Shown: positions 1-5,566, counted from the stretch's first letter. The stretch is DNA of 6,926 bases from Lentisphaerota bacterium (GCA_003552565.1 PUNB01000239.1:1-6926); one strand, 5' to 3'. The notes: generated from the sequence alone by a model not told the origin. Numbers and translations: made by a program.

Positions 1-43
1 AAATAAACAAAGTATAACAAATCAGGAAAGATTGAGAGGGGGG

Positions 44-64
44 GAAAGTGGTAGCGGCTCAGGG
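44..64. repeat. Distal attachment-site repeat (detached copy of tRNA 3' end)
   Basis: These 21 bases are identical to 2508-2528. Read on the minus strand, positions 49-64 reproduce the last 16 nt of the tRNA at 2513-2589, including CCA, and 44-48 match the five bases just downstream of that tRNA. No other tRNA structure follows, so this is a detached fragment, not a gene. The similarity continues leftward (39-42 match 2503-2506, with one mismatch at 43), and both sides are preceded by a purine-rich tract. This is the expected far junction of an element integrated into a tRNA 3' end. The identity is seen; the att role is inferred. Confidence 0.75.
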
Positions 65-372
65 GTCTTGCAATTTTTCAATTTAAGTTGAAAATTCTCT
101 ATTTTATCGAATTTGGGTATCCGCCCCTTGAAACAAACATCTCCAAAAAACGGCAGTTTTTGACACTTTCAGACCTCCAGGCGCTAGCAAATAGAAACCA
201 TTTTTCATCTGCTTTCATCTGCCATCATCGCCATTAATACAATCATATCCCTCTGAAATGTCGTTCTCAAGGGGTAGTCACGGGGGATTAGCCTTTTTTC
301 GAAGAAGCTCACATGACCGCGGTTGGCTCTAATTTGACCTTCATAGTCTTCTTTTGCAAATATATATTACTA
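65..372. other. Gene-free left end of the island
   Basis: No convincing gene is visible in these 308 bases. Small structures are present. A hairpin has arms 75-81 and 88-94 (TTTTCAA / TTGAAAA, 6-nt loop) just inside the repeat. An A/T hairpin at 146-161 (AAAAAC-GGCA-GTTTTT) ends in T on either strand and could weakly terminate the leftward operon. An 8-bp inverted pair lies at 124-131 (CCCCTTGA) and 267-274 (TCAAGGGG). A 10-bp tandem duplication lies at 203-222. These could be recombinase arm sites or terminator debris; nothing decides between them. Confidence 0.4.
203..222. repeat. Two tandem copies of a 10-bp unit
   Basis: TTTCATCTGC occurs twice head to tail at 203-212 and 213-222, followed by a degenerate third copy (CATCATCGCC). 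It lies in the gene-free left part of the island. It may be an arm-type binding site or simple slippage. Confidence 0.4.
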
Positions 373-543
373 TTAAGAGACACGCCGTTTTTTTGCCCGC
401 TCTTGGCTTTTATGATGCGCCTGTGCATGCTGTTGTAATCGCGGAGTTACATTTTCTCGATAGCTTTTGCGAAAACTCTCATATTCTTTCTGACTGGAAA
501 AAACTTGACGCACATTGTTTGTTTCTTGACAGACCTTAATCAT
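373..543 (-). CDS. Small basic protein of unknown function, partner of the peptidase-like gene
   Basis: This encodes 56 residues beginning MIKVCQETNN. The function is not recognised. The start at 543 is chosen because an A-rich AAAAAGGA ribosome binding site ends 7 nt upstream. The longer reading from 597 would overlap the upstream gene and has no such site. The gene begins 16 nt after the stop of the peptidase-like gene, so the two are almost surely co-transcribed and coupled. The protein has one cysteine (C5), no membrane segment and no signal peptide. Its second half is rich in Q, H, K and R and ends in a strongly basic tail (RAKKRRVS), which suggests nucleic-acid, ribosome or acidic-partner binding. 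As inference only, it could be an antitoxin, a regulator, a chaperone or a substrate of the upstream protein. Confidence 0.6.
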   Translation of the reverse strand: MIKVCQETNNVRQVFSSQKEYESFRKSYRENVTPRLQQHAQAHHKSQERAKKRRVS

Positions 544-559
544 TTTTTTTCCTTTTTTA

Positions 560-2041
560 TCATTTAACTGGCCACAAATTACTTCGAAATGTAGCATATG
601 GATTCGACTCTGTCAATGATATTTCTTCAAGATAAAAAGGCTGGTTTGTACAGTTACCTAAATCGTAAGCAAAATATACCGGATAATGTACAGCAATAAG
701 ACCTTCTGGTTCCTCTCCATTTCTAGTGGCATCCCACAAAATCTCGCCCACTGCATATTCTGGATACAAATCTGGTTGGGAAATTTCACATACCCAAATA
801 AAATGCGGGAGGGGAAGCTGGCGGTAAATATTTTCAACTAACTTATGCCCCATAGTCCGTTCACGCAGATTTTCTTTAAATGAACGACATGTTGTTAAAT
901 AAGAACGTAATATTAACTGTGCATCATCAAATATAGCCGATTTGCTTTGGACATTGAACACATCATTATAACGTAGAATTGTAACAGCTGCATCCTGAAA
1001 CGCTTCTGCTGGCAAGAATACTTTTTCTGGCAATGGAACAATAAATGCTTCAATATTCTTAAACCGATACCGCGATTCGAAATTATCACCATCACTTGTA
1101 TCCTTTAAAAGCATATATGGAACTTTATTGTCATCATTGATTACGAATGCCGTATTGAATTCCGACGAGCAATACCAATCTTTGTTGACTTCACTCTCGT
1201 TTTTTAATTTATTAAAATCAGAGTCATGCCCGAAACCTACCACCACATGATCCTCAAAAACTATAAGTAAAGGAAAACCGGATTCGATATATGTATATAA
1301 CAGTTGCTTGAAATTAGCTGAAAAAAACTCGGACTCATATATGAGGGGATGAAAACCAGCAAGCCTTAAAGCTTCTCCCATTTGCCAAGTATGCAAGCCG
1401 GCAGACGGAAATATACGCCCCAAAGAGTAATCTTTTGTCAAGTTTGTGATTTCAAAAGGATAAAATTCTTTATATTGCGGGTAACGATTGCTAAAATATC
1501 GCAAGAGCATCCAGAGCGCCGATTCAGCACAAACCGTAGCGTCAGTATCCTGCTTAATGAACGGAAATCCCTGGACTTCTAATCGCGTCCCTTGAATTGA
1601 GACTTCTTCCTGACTCAAGCAAATATGGCCTGAACAGTGTTTTTGAGCCGCCGGGGACAGCATAGTTCGCCCAATGCAGTTTGGCCGAGTTGGACGAATG
1701 ATCGAATAACCCAAATATTGAAGCTCTTTCTTCTTCTCTTCATCTACTGCGTTAGCTAACTGGTCCGCTGTAATCGAGGCCCCAAAAAAGTGCAAACGGA
1801 TACACCGGGAATCGGGTGTAGCGAATTTTCGAGCATGATAACCTGTAAAAGTATCGCGGTAATCTTTGTCGAGGTAGTGTTTTTCAACTGCTACGGAACT
1901 TGCTGACTCAGCCAATGCTTTTTTTAAGAAATCAAATCCTTCTGAATCAAGATGAGGGTAAGTAATATCCTTGATTGTATCCCATCCATCTTCTTTATCA
2001 AAGGTGACGATGGGCATTACCAATTCTTTATTTTCAATCAT
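560..2041 (-). CDS. C39-like cysteine peptidase domain protein, unknown role (island cargo)
   Basis: This encodes 493 residues from ATG at 2041, which has AAGG 9 nt upstream; a TTG at 2065 in the same frame has no better support. The central part, about 160-335, resembles the C39-like papain-fold peptidases (Peptidase_C39_2 type). It has Q164 ahead of C171 in a VCAESALWMLL helix, then PLLIVFEDHVVVGFGHD with H265 as the likely catalytic histidine. An Asp follows in VINDDN (D303/D304) or at D314. Residues 1-155 contain conserved-looking blocks (HYLDKDYRDTF, RCIRLHFF, GYSIIRP) and a Cys/His cluster HCSGHIC at about 135-141. Residues 340-493 are unrecognised. There is no signal peptide, membrane helix or ABC ATPase, so it is probably cytoplasmic and not a bacteriocin exporter. 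Catalysis, substrate and role are unproven. Confidence 0.8.
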   Translation of the reverse strand: MIENKELVMPIVTFDKEDGWDTIKDITYPHLDSEGFDFLKKALAESASSVAVEKHYLDKDYRDTFTGYHARKFATPDSRCIRLHFFGASITADQLANAVDEEKKKELQYLGYSIIRPTRPNCIGRTMLSPAAQKHCSGHICLSQEEVSIQGTRLEVQGFPFIKQDTDATVCAESALWMLLRYFSNRYPQYKEFYPFEITNLTKDYSLGRIFPSAGLHTWQMGEALRLAGFHPLIYESEFFSANFKQLLYTYIESGFPLLIVFEDHVVVGFGHDSDFNKLKNESEVNKDWYCSSEFNTAFVINDDNKVPYMLLKDTSDGDNFESRYRFKNIEAFIVPLPEKVFLPAEAFQDAAVTILRYNDVFNVQSKSAIFDDAQLILRSYLTTCRSFKENLRERTMGHKLVENIYRQLPLPHFIWVCEISQPDLYPEYAVGEILWDATRNGEEPEGLIAVHYPVYFAYDLGNCTNQPFYLEEISLTESNPYATFRSNLWPVK

Positions 2042-2178
2042 AGCACGTTGCCTTAAATACCCCAAACAGAAAAAGGTCTATTTCCAGATCATTTTATTCT
2101 GTTCGAGTTTATCGTGAGTATTGCGGATAATTTCAGCCAATTGCCTTTATTTGATTGCATGTCGGATTAATCTCTAAA

Positions 2179-2206
2179 ATAATAGCAATTATTGTAAAAA
2201 TGTCAA
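2179..2206 (-). promoter_or_regulatory. Sigma-70 promoter for the island operon
   Basis: Read on the minus strand there is a perfect -35 box TTGACA (2206-2201), a 16-bp spacer and a -10 box TATTAT (2184-2179, 5 of 6 matches to TATAAT). Transcription would start near 2172 and run leftward into the peptidase-like gene after a leader of about 130 nt. It is the best promoter match I found in the window. Confidence 0.6.
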
Positions 2207-2213
2207 GGTTGAC
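2202..2213. promoter_or_regulatory. Operator-like inverted repeat over the -35 box
   Basis: GTCAA-GG-TTGAC is a perfect 5-bp inverted repeat with a 2-bp centre. One arm covers most of the -35 hexamer, so a bound dimer would block the polymerase. The symmetry is seen; its use as an operator, possibly by the small basic protein, is inferred. Short palindromes of this size also occur by chance. Confidence 0.35.
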
Positions 2214-2327
2214 TTTTAAAATCTTACCATTATTCTTCCCTTTAAGGAGAATTCATCTGCCTCAAACAAGGTCCTCTAAGACCTGTTGAGCTAATCGTAA
2301 ACGGAAAACTGTATGCAAGCCCCTAAT

Positions 2328-2352
2328 GCACTACTAAAGCCAATGCTAGTGC
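2328..2352. repeat. Inverted repeat GCACTA / TAGTGC
   Basis: Six-base perfect arms lie at 2328-2333 and 2347-2352, separated by 13 nt. It is the first of three adjacent inverted repeats in the tRNA-proximal end of the island. Alone it is short enough to be chance. Confidence 0.35.
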
Positions 2353-2362
2353 TCGTCATTGA

Positions 2363-2387
2363 GATATGCACGGAACCAGTGCATATC
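2363..2387. repeat. Perfect 9-bp hairpin GATATGCAC / GTGCATATC
   Basis: The arms at 2363-2371 and 2379-2387 are perfectly complementary around a 7-nt loop (GGAACCA). No T-run follows on either strand, so it is not a typical intrinsic terminator. The position about 120 bp from the tRNA junction would suit a recombinase or excisionase accessory site, or a structured transfer or regulatory element. Confidence 0.5.
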
Positions 2388-2388
2388 C

Positions 2389-2403
2389 GAAATCAGTGAT
2401 TTC
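2389..2403. repeat. Palindrome GAAATCA-G-TGATTTC
   Basis: These are perfect 7-bp arms with a single central base, two bases after the 9-bp hairpin. Its compact symmetry is typical of a dimeric protein-binding site rather than an RNA hairpin, since the loop would be too tight. No binder can be named. Confidence 0.45.
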
Positions 2404-2467
2404 TGAGCCGACAATGAATGCGCAAGAAAAATGATAGCTATGTGTTTTTATAGCAGTTATGCGGCAG

Positions 2468-2490
2468 AAAAAACTACGATATAAAATATC
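2468..2490 (-). terminator. Weak terminator-like hairpin downstream of the tRNA
   Basis: On the minus strand, GATAT-TTT-ATATC (2490-2478) is followed after GTAG by six T residues (2473-2468), about 23 nt past the tRNA 3' end. The stem is short and purely A/T-rich, so efficiency would be low. If the island is an insertion, this is island DNA replacing the original tRNA terminator. Confidence 0.3.
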
Positions 2491-2507
2491 TCTTGGAGAA
2501 GAGGGGA

Positions 2508-2528
2508 GAAAGTGGTAGCGGCTCAGGG
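2508..2528. repeat. tRNA-proximal attachment-site repeat
   Basis: These 21 bases are identical to 44-64. They cover the last 16 nt of the tRNA including CCA (2513-2528) and five bases beyond it (2508-2512). Identity stops after 2528: position 65 is G while 2529 is A, and the sequences then diverge. The tRNA is left intact, as expected when an element brings its own copy of the 3' end. Confidence 0.75.
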
Positions 2529-2589
2529 ATTCGAACCCCGGACACGTGGATTATGATTCCACTGCTCTAACCAGCTGAGCTAAGCCGCC
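2513..2589 (-). tRNA. tRNA with CAU anticodon, probably elongator tRNA-Met
   Basis: This is a 77-nt cloverleaf on the minus strand. It has acceptor GGCGGCT / AGCCGCT, D-arm GCTC / GAGC, anticodon stem GTGGA / TCCAC with loop ATCATAA (anticodon CAT), a 5-nt variable loop, T-arm CGGGG / CCCTG with loop TTCGAAT, discriminator A and encoded CCA. Two wobble pairs are present: G1-U72 at the acceptor end and G50-U64 in the T-stem. The paired 1-72 position and the D-arm argue against an initiator tRNA. A CAU anticodon could also be tRNA-Ile2, in which C34 becomes lysidine; sequence alone does not fully exclude this. The gene lies 62 nt downstream of ispF on the same strand and serves as the island's integration site. 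Confidence 0.95.
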
Positions 2590-2610
2590 ATGTTCGGCAA
2601 GAACAACATT

Positions 2611-2638
2611 AACATATCTGTGTTCGCAGACAATGCAA
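2611..2638 (-). promoter_or_regulatory. Possible tRNA promoter
   Basis: On the minus strand, TTGCAT (2638-2633) and TATGTT (2616-2611) are separated by 16 bp and end 21 nt before the tRNA 5' end. Both hexamers match the consensus only in part, and read-through from ispF is an alternative. Confidence 0.25.
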
Positions 2639-2651
2639 GCAAATTACTTGA

Positions 2652-3143
2652 TTATTTCCGCGTCATCAGAACCGTAACGCCGGCGGCGATGCCTTCACCG
2701 CGGCCGATAAAGCCGAGTTTTTCACATGTTGTGGCCTTAACGGAAATCTGATCCAGTTGAACCTTGAAGATACGGCTCAGATTCTTCCGCATGGGCAGGA
2801 TGTACTCCGCCAACCGAGGTTTTTCAGCCATGAGGGTGCAATCCAGATTATTCAGCCGCCAGTCGCGGCAAATATCCGATTCAAGCACTTTGACCATCAG
2901 CCGGGAACTGTCAATATCACGATACTGTTGGTCATTGTCAGGAAACCATTGACCAATATCGCCAGCGGCCAACGCTCCAAGCACCGCATCGACCGCCGCA
3001 TGCAGAAGCGCGTCGGCATCGGAATGGCCGTCCAGGCCTTTCTCATAAGGAATCTCCACTCCCGCCAGCACCAGTTTTCTGCCGGCCCGCAGGGGATGAA
3101 CGTCAAACCCCTCGCCGATTCTGATTTTTCCGAAGGAATTCAT
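2652..3143 (-). CDS. ispF: 2-C-methyl-D-erythritol 2,4-cyclodiphosphate synthase
   Basis: This is the MEP-pathway enzyme of isoprenoid synthesis. It cyclises 4-diphosphocytidyl-methylerythritol 2-phosphate to the 2,4-cyclodiphosphate, releasing CMP, as a cytoplasmic trimer with a divalent metal. The 163-residue length is typical. The family pattern is complete: GFDVHPL with metal ligands D14 and H16, then GHSDADALLHA with H40 and the third metal ligand H48, DIGQWFPD at 62-69, and the C-terminal signature KATTCEKLGFIGRGEG at 136-151. No separate or fused IspD domain is present. The start lies 15 nt after the stop of the upstream BamD-like gene with only a weak GAG-type ribosome site, so translation is probably coupled in a two-gene operon. 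The pathway feeds undecaprenyl phosphate and quinone synthesis. Confidence 0.97.
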   Translation of the reverse strand: MNSFGKIRIGEGFDVHPLRAGRKLVLAGVEIPYEKGLDGHSDADALLHAAVDAVLGALAAGDIGQWFPDNDQQYRDIDSSRLMVKVLESDICRDWRLNNLDCTLMAEKPRLAEYILPMRKNLSRIFKVQLDQISVKATTCEKLGFIGRGEGIAAGVTVLMTRK

Positions 3144-3158
3144 GGTTCTCGTTGCTTT

Positions 3159-4652
3159 TCACCAGACATCGACGATATCCCGGACAATTCTGACGGAGAG
3201 ATCCTTGGCCGCCTGTTCAATGGCGGTTTCTCTGGCCATCGCCATATCCGGCATGCGCGGGAAGTCAGCCCGCCCCTGAAGTTCACTCCAGTCCCGTCTC
3301 ACCTCGCCTGACTCGTCAACCACTCGGTAGCGCGCATCCAGAAAAGCGGTATATATGGTGGTGGTGTGCGCACTGACACCATCGGGAATCTCATCATCAT
3401 CCCGCAATTTAGCTGAACCCGCGGCGCTATAGCTGAAATCCTTCACCTCTAATTCCACCTTTCCTTCCGCCTGGCTGGACCTTTGCAGCTTCACGGTTTC
3501 ATCCTGCATAATCGCTTCATTAAGCTGTTGTCTGAGTACCGCCGCCAGTTCAGGGTTGAGAGTGGGGTTTTCGATTGAACTGACCGCCAGGCTGGTGATT
3601 ACAGCCTTGCTGTTCACCTTTTGCGGTTCATTCGACTGATCATTGCTAGGATTGCCGCCGGAATCAGGATTATTGCCATCCTTATCCAGTTGATTGATTA
3701 TCTTCTCCGCCTTGCCGGCCGCCTCGGTGTCCGGGTATTGCTCCAGCACTTCCCGCAGGTAACGCCGGCCGGCTTCCGGGTTGTAATGCGACGAATGCAA
3801 ATAAAACTCGGCCAGTTCCAGTTTATTGGCCGCCAGTCGATTTTCCGCCTTGCTTTTTATTTCCTGAGCTTTCTCGGCCAGCTCATGACGGGGATGGTTG
3901 CGCAGGAATGAATCAGCGTTGCTCACCACCTGGCGCAGCAGCTCCGGCCGATCATGGCGGCCGCCGGCCTGATTAAATTTAACTTCCATATACTTAATCC
4001 TGGCCGTCGGAGCATGCTCAGAATGCGGGTACTGGGAAAAAACCCGCCTCCAGGTCTGCATTGCCGCCTCCTTTTCTCCGTCCCGCCGCTGCAGCTCCGC
4101 CAGCCGCATCCGCCATTTAATTCTGTCCGGATGGCCGGACGCTTTTTCGAGAATGAATTCGTACAATTCAATGGCCTGATGAGTGCGGTTAAATGGAATC
4201 ATCCACAGCAGAGAGCCCTTTTCGTCCGCAAAAACTTCAGCTATCCGATGCAGCCGCTCCAGTGCCCAGCGGTAATTGATTTCCTCCGGCCATCTTTCAA
4301 TCACCGTTTTATAATCTTCCGCCGCCCGGTTTAACCTGTCGGCGCCGATATGCGCCTCGGCCCGGCGCATCATAGCCCAGGCGGAGTTTTCCCGCCGTTC
4401 GGCCAAACGAGCCATTCTGCCGTAAGTGGCCGCGGCAGCGCGATAATCCCGCGCTTCAAACTGTTCCTCGGCCAGTTCCGCCAGGTCCACTTCATCCCAC
4501 CAGCGATACCATCTGGAGGAGCGCCCCTCCCATGCGGGGTCCTGGCCGATTGCCGAGCCGGCGGCCGCACCCGCCTGAACATAAATCCCGTTCATTCCAG
4601 CAGCCGACATCAAGACCATAAAAACAGTTATTCGGACAAAATATTTTCTCAT
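3159..4652 (-). CDS. BamD-like TPR protein with C-terminal LptE-like domain
   Basis: This 497-residue envelope protein has an N-terminal signal peptide: basic MRK, a hydrophobic stretch to about 25, and a likely signal peptidase I site after YVQA. Residues about 55-322 are TPR-like helical repeats with the BamD (YfiO) pattern, for example AIELYEFILEKA, SQYPHSEHAPTARIKYMEV and AEFYLHSSHY...YLREVLEQYPDTEAAGKAEKI. BamD is the lipoprotein of the BAM complex that inserts outer-membrane barrels. An N/S/D-rich linker (about 323-346) leads to residues 348-497, which resemble LptE, the partner of the LPS translocon LptD: VSSIENPTLNPELAAVLRQQL, then a beta-rich YRVVDESGEV region, then AIEQAAKDLSVRIVRDIV. 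The protein has no cysteine, so neither half can be lipid-anchored. The ribosome site AGAGG lies 9 nt before the ATG. The BamD assignment is fairly firm; LptE is judged by eye. Confidence 0.8.
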   Translation of the reverse strand: MRKYFVRITVFMVLMSAAGMNGIYVQAGAAAGSAIGQDPAWEGRSSRWYRWWDEVDLAELAEEQFEARDYRAAAATYGRMARLAERRENSAWAMMRRAEAHIGADRLNRAAEDYKTVIERWPEEINYRWALERLHRIAEVFADEKGSLLWMIPFNRTHQAIELYEFILEKASGHPDRIKWRMRLAELQRRDGEKEAAMQTWRRVFSQYPHSEHAPTARIKYMEVKFNQAGGRHDRPELLRQVVSNADSFLRNHPRHELAEKAQEIKSKAENRLAANKLELAEFYLHSSHYNPEAGRRYLREVLEQYPDTEAAGKAEKIINQLDKDGNNPDSGGNPSNDQSNEPQKVNSKAVITSLAVSSIENPTLNPELAAVLRQQLNEAIMQDETVKLQRSSQAEGKVELEVKDFSYSAAGSAKLRDDDEIPDGVSAHTTTIYTAFLDARYRVVDESGEVRRDWSELQGRADFPRMPDMAMARETAIEQAAKDLSVRIVRDIVDVW

Positions 4653-4761
4653 CGATAAAAACCTCTGTTTCCCGCCGGTTTTCGAACCAAGCGATTTAAT
4701 AAAAACAAATCATGATTATAATATAGCATCCAATTACGAATATAGAAATCCGCTCTGTCCA
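4653..4761. promoter_or_regulatory. Divergent promoter region
   Basis: This 109-bp AT-rich spacer lies between two start codons facing away from each other. For the rightward gene, TTTAAT (4695-4700), a 16-bp spacer and TATAAT (4717-4722) would start transcription near 4729. On the minus strand TATAAT also reads at 4720-4715, overlapping the first -10 box, but no clear -35 accompanies it. Overlapping -10 boxes would make the two directions compete. Confidence 0.45.
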
Positions 4762-5559
4762 ATGTCAACTTCAGATATAAAAACCGCCGCCCGTCTGAGT
4801 AAACGCCATAACCGGCGCAAACTGGGTTTGGTGCTTTGCGAAGGGCGCCGCTGCTGTGTGGAGGCTCTTCGACAATGTCCGGACATGGTTCGTTTCACCA
4901 TCATCGGGGAACGTGCTGCTGAGTCGCCGGATATACAGTCTATCAGACAGCTAACCGAACAAGCCGGCGGCCGGTTTCACAGTATTTCTGATTCCCGGTT
5001 CAACGAGCTGGCCGCGACTGAACATTCCCAAGGCGTTCTCTGTGCGCTGAGCCGTCCATCGAATCCACCCCCGGAAGAGTTATCTCCTGATCCTTTGATT
5101 TTGATTCTGGACCGCCTTGGCGACCCGGGCAATCTCGGCACCATTCTGCGCACCGCCTGGGGGGTCGGCCTGCGGGAAGTCTGGACCGTGGCCGGCACGA
5201 CCGATCCTTACGGCCCCAAAGCCATACGTGCCGGCATGGGAGCGCAGTTCGCCCTGCGCATCCGAGAGCTGGCGGATTTACCGGAAGCGGCTGATTTGCT
5301 GGTGCGCCAGAGAGTAGACCAAGTTTGGCGCGCCGCTCCCGGGACCGGAACCGACTGCTGGAAGGCGCCTTTGGAAAAATATAAATGCGGACTCGTCATC
5401 GGCAACGAAGCGCACGGCGCCGGAGAACTGAATCACCCTGATCTTCGGATTGACAATCTGACCATCCCCATGCCGGGGACAGCCGAATCTTTAAACGCGG
5501 CTCAGGCAGCCACAGTTTTACTGTTTGAGTTTGTTCGCAGAAGGATTTTATCTGGTTAG
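4762..5559 (+). CDS. SpoU/TrmH-family RNA 2'-O-ribose methyltransferase
   Basis: This 265-residue SPOUT methyltransferase transfers a methyl group from S-adenosylmethionine to a ribose 2'-OH in rRNA or tRNA. Residues about 5-100 form the substrate-binding domain (KTAARLSKRHNRRK, VLCEGRR). The knotted catalytic domain has all three family motifs. Motif 1 at about 114-134 is LDRLGDPGNLGTILRTA, with N124 and the catalytic R130. Motif 2 at about 209-220 is GLVIGNEAHGAG. Motif 3 at about 234-247 is TIPMPGTAESLNAA. The length fits single-subunit members that act as dimers, but the target nucleotide cannot be read from sequence; RlmB-like 23S rRNA or TrmH-like tRNA activity are both possible. No clear ribosome binding site precedes the ATG. 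The gene converges on the hydrolase gene at its 3' end. Confidence 0.93.
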   Translation: MSTSDIKTAARLSKRHNRRKLGLVLCEGRRCCVEALRQCPDMVRFTIIGERAAESPDIQSIRQLTEQAGGRFHSISDSRFNELAATEHSQGVLCALSRPSNPPPEELSPDPLILILDRLGDPGNLGTILRTAWGVGLREVWTVAGTTDPYGPKAIRAGMGAQFALRIRELADLPEAADLLVRQRVDQVWRAAPGTGTDCWKAPLEKYKCGLVIGNEAHGAGELNHPDLRIDNLTIPMPGTAESLNAAQAATVLLFEFVRRRILSG

Positions 5560-5566
5560 AGGGTAT

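Larger units (their letters stand above)
2042..2507. other. Gene-free control region between island cargo and tRNA
   Basis: No gene is supported in these 466 bases. The cargo-proximal half holds the promoter for the leftward genes and a leader of about 130 nt. The tRNA-proximal half (about 2320-2403) is dense in inverted repeats, and a weak terminator-like hairpin for the tRNA lies near 2468-2490. A short inverted pair, AGGTC-CTCTAA-GACCT, lies near 2269-2284. Confidence 0.5.
44..2528. mobile_element. Small integrase-less genomic island at a tRNA 3' end (about 2.46 kb)
   Basis: The segment is bounded by a perfect 21-bp direct repeat, one copy forming the 3' end of an intact tRNA. The interior is visibly AT-richer than the ispF, bamD, methyltransferase and hydrolase genes to the right, and its coding sequence uses A/T-rich codons. 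It holds one long gene and one short gene, both leftward, and no recombinase, transposase, excisionase or replication gene. It could be a non-autonomous element moved by an integrase supplied in trans, or the remnant of a larger element that lost its integrase. Repeat identity and gene content are seen; acquisition by site-specific recombination is inferred. Confidence 0.65.

Noticed and set aside
44..64. A second tRNA gene or tRNA pseudogene
   Set aside because: Only the last 16 nt of the tRNA are present; the neighbouring bases have no anticodon or D-arm, so it is an attachment-site copy.
544..597. Extended start at 597 for the small island gene
   Set aside because: It would overlap the end of the peptidase-like gene and has no ribosome binding site, whereas the ATG at 543 has a strong one at good spacing.
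560..2041. Bacteriocin ABC transporter with C39 leader peptidase
   Set aside because: The protein has no membrane segments and no Walker A/B ATPase motifs, and no double-glycine leader peptide is encoded nearby.
2042..2065. TTG start at 2065 for the peptidase-like gene
   Set aside because: The ATG at 2041 in the same frame has AAGG at usable spacing, and the extra eight residues add nothing recognisable.
2757..3311. Plus-strand open frame of 184 codons opposite ispF
   Set aside because: It is a shadow of the clearly recognisable ispF and of the 3' end of the BamD-like gene on the other strand.
3954..4334. Plus-strand open frame inside the BamD-like gene
   Set aside because: It is a GC-rich antisense shadow of a continuous TPR-coding frame, with no domain of its own.
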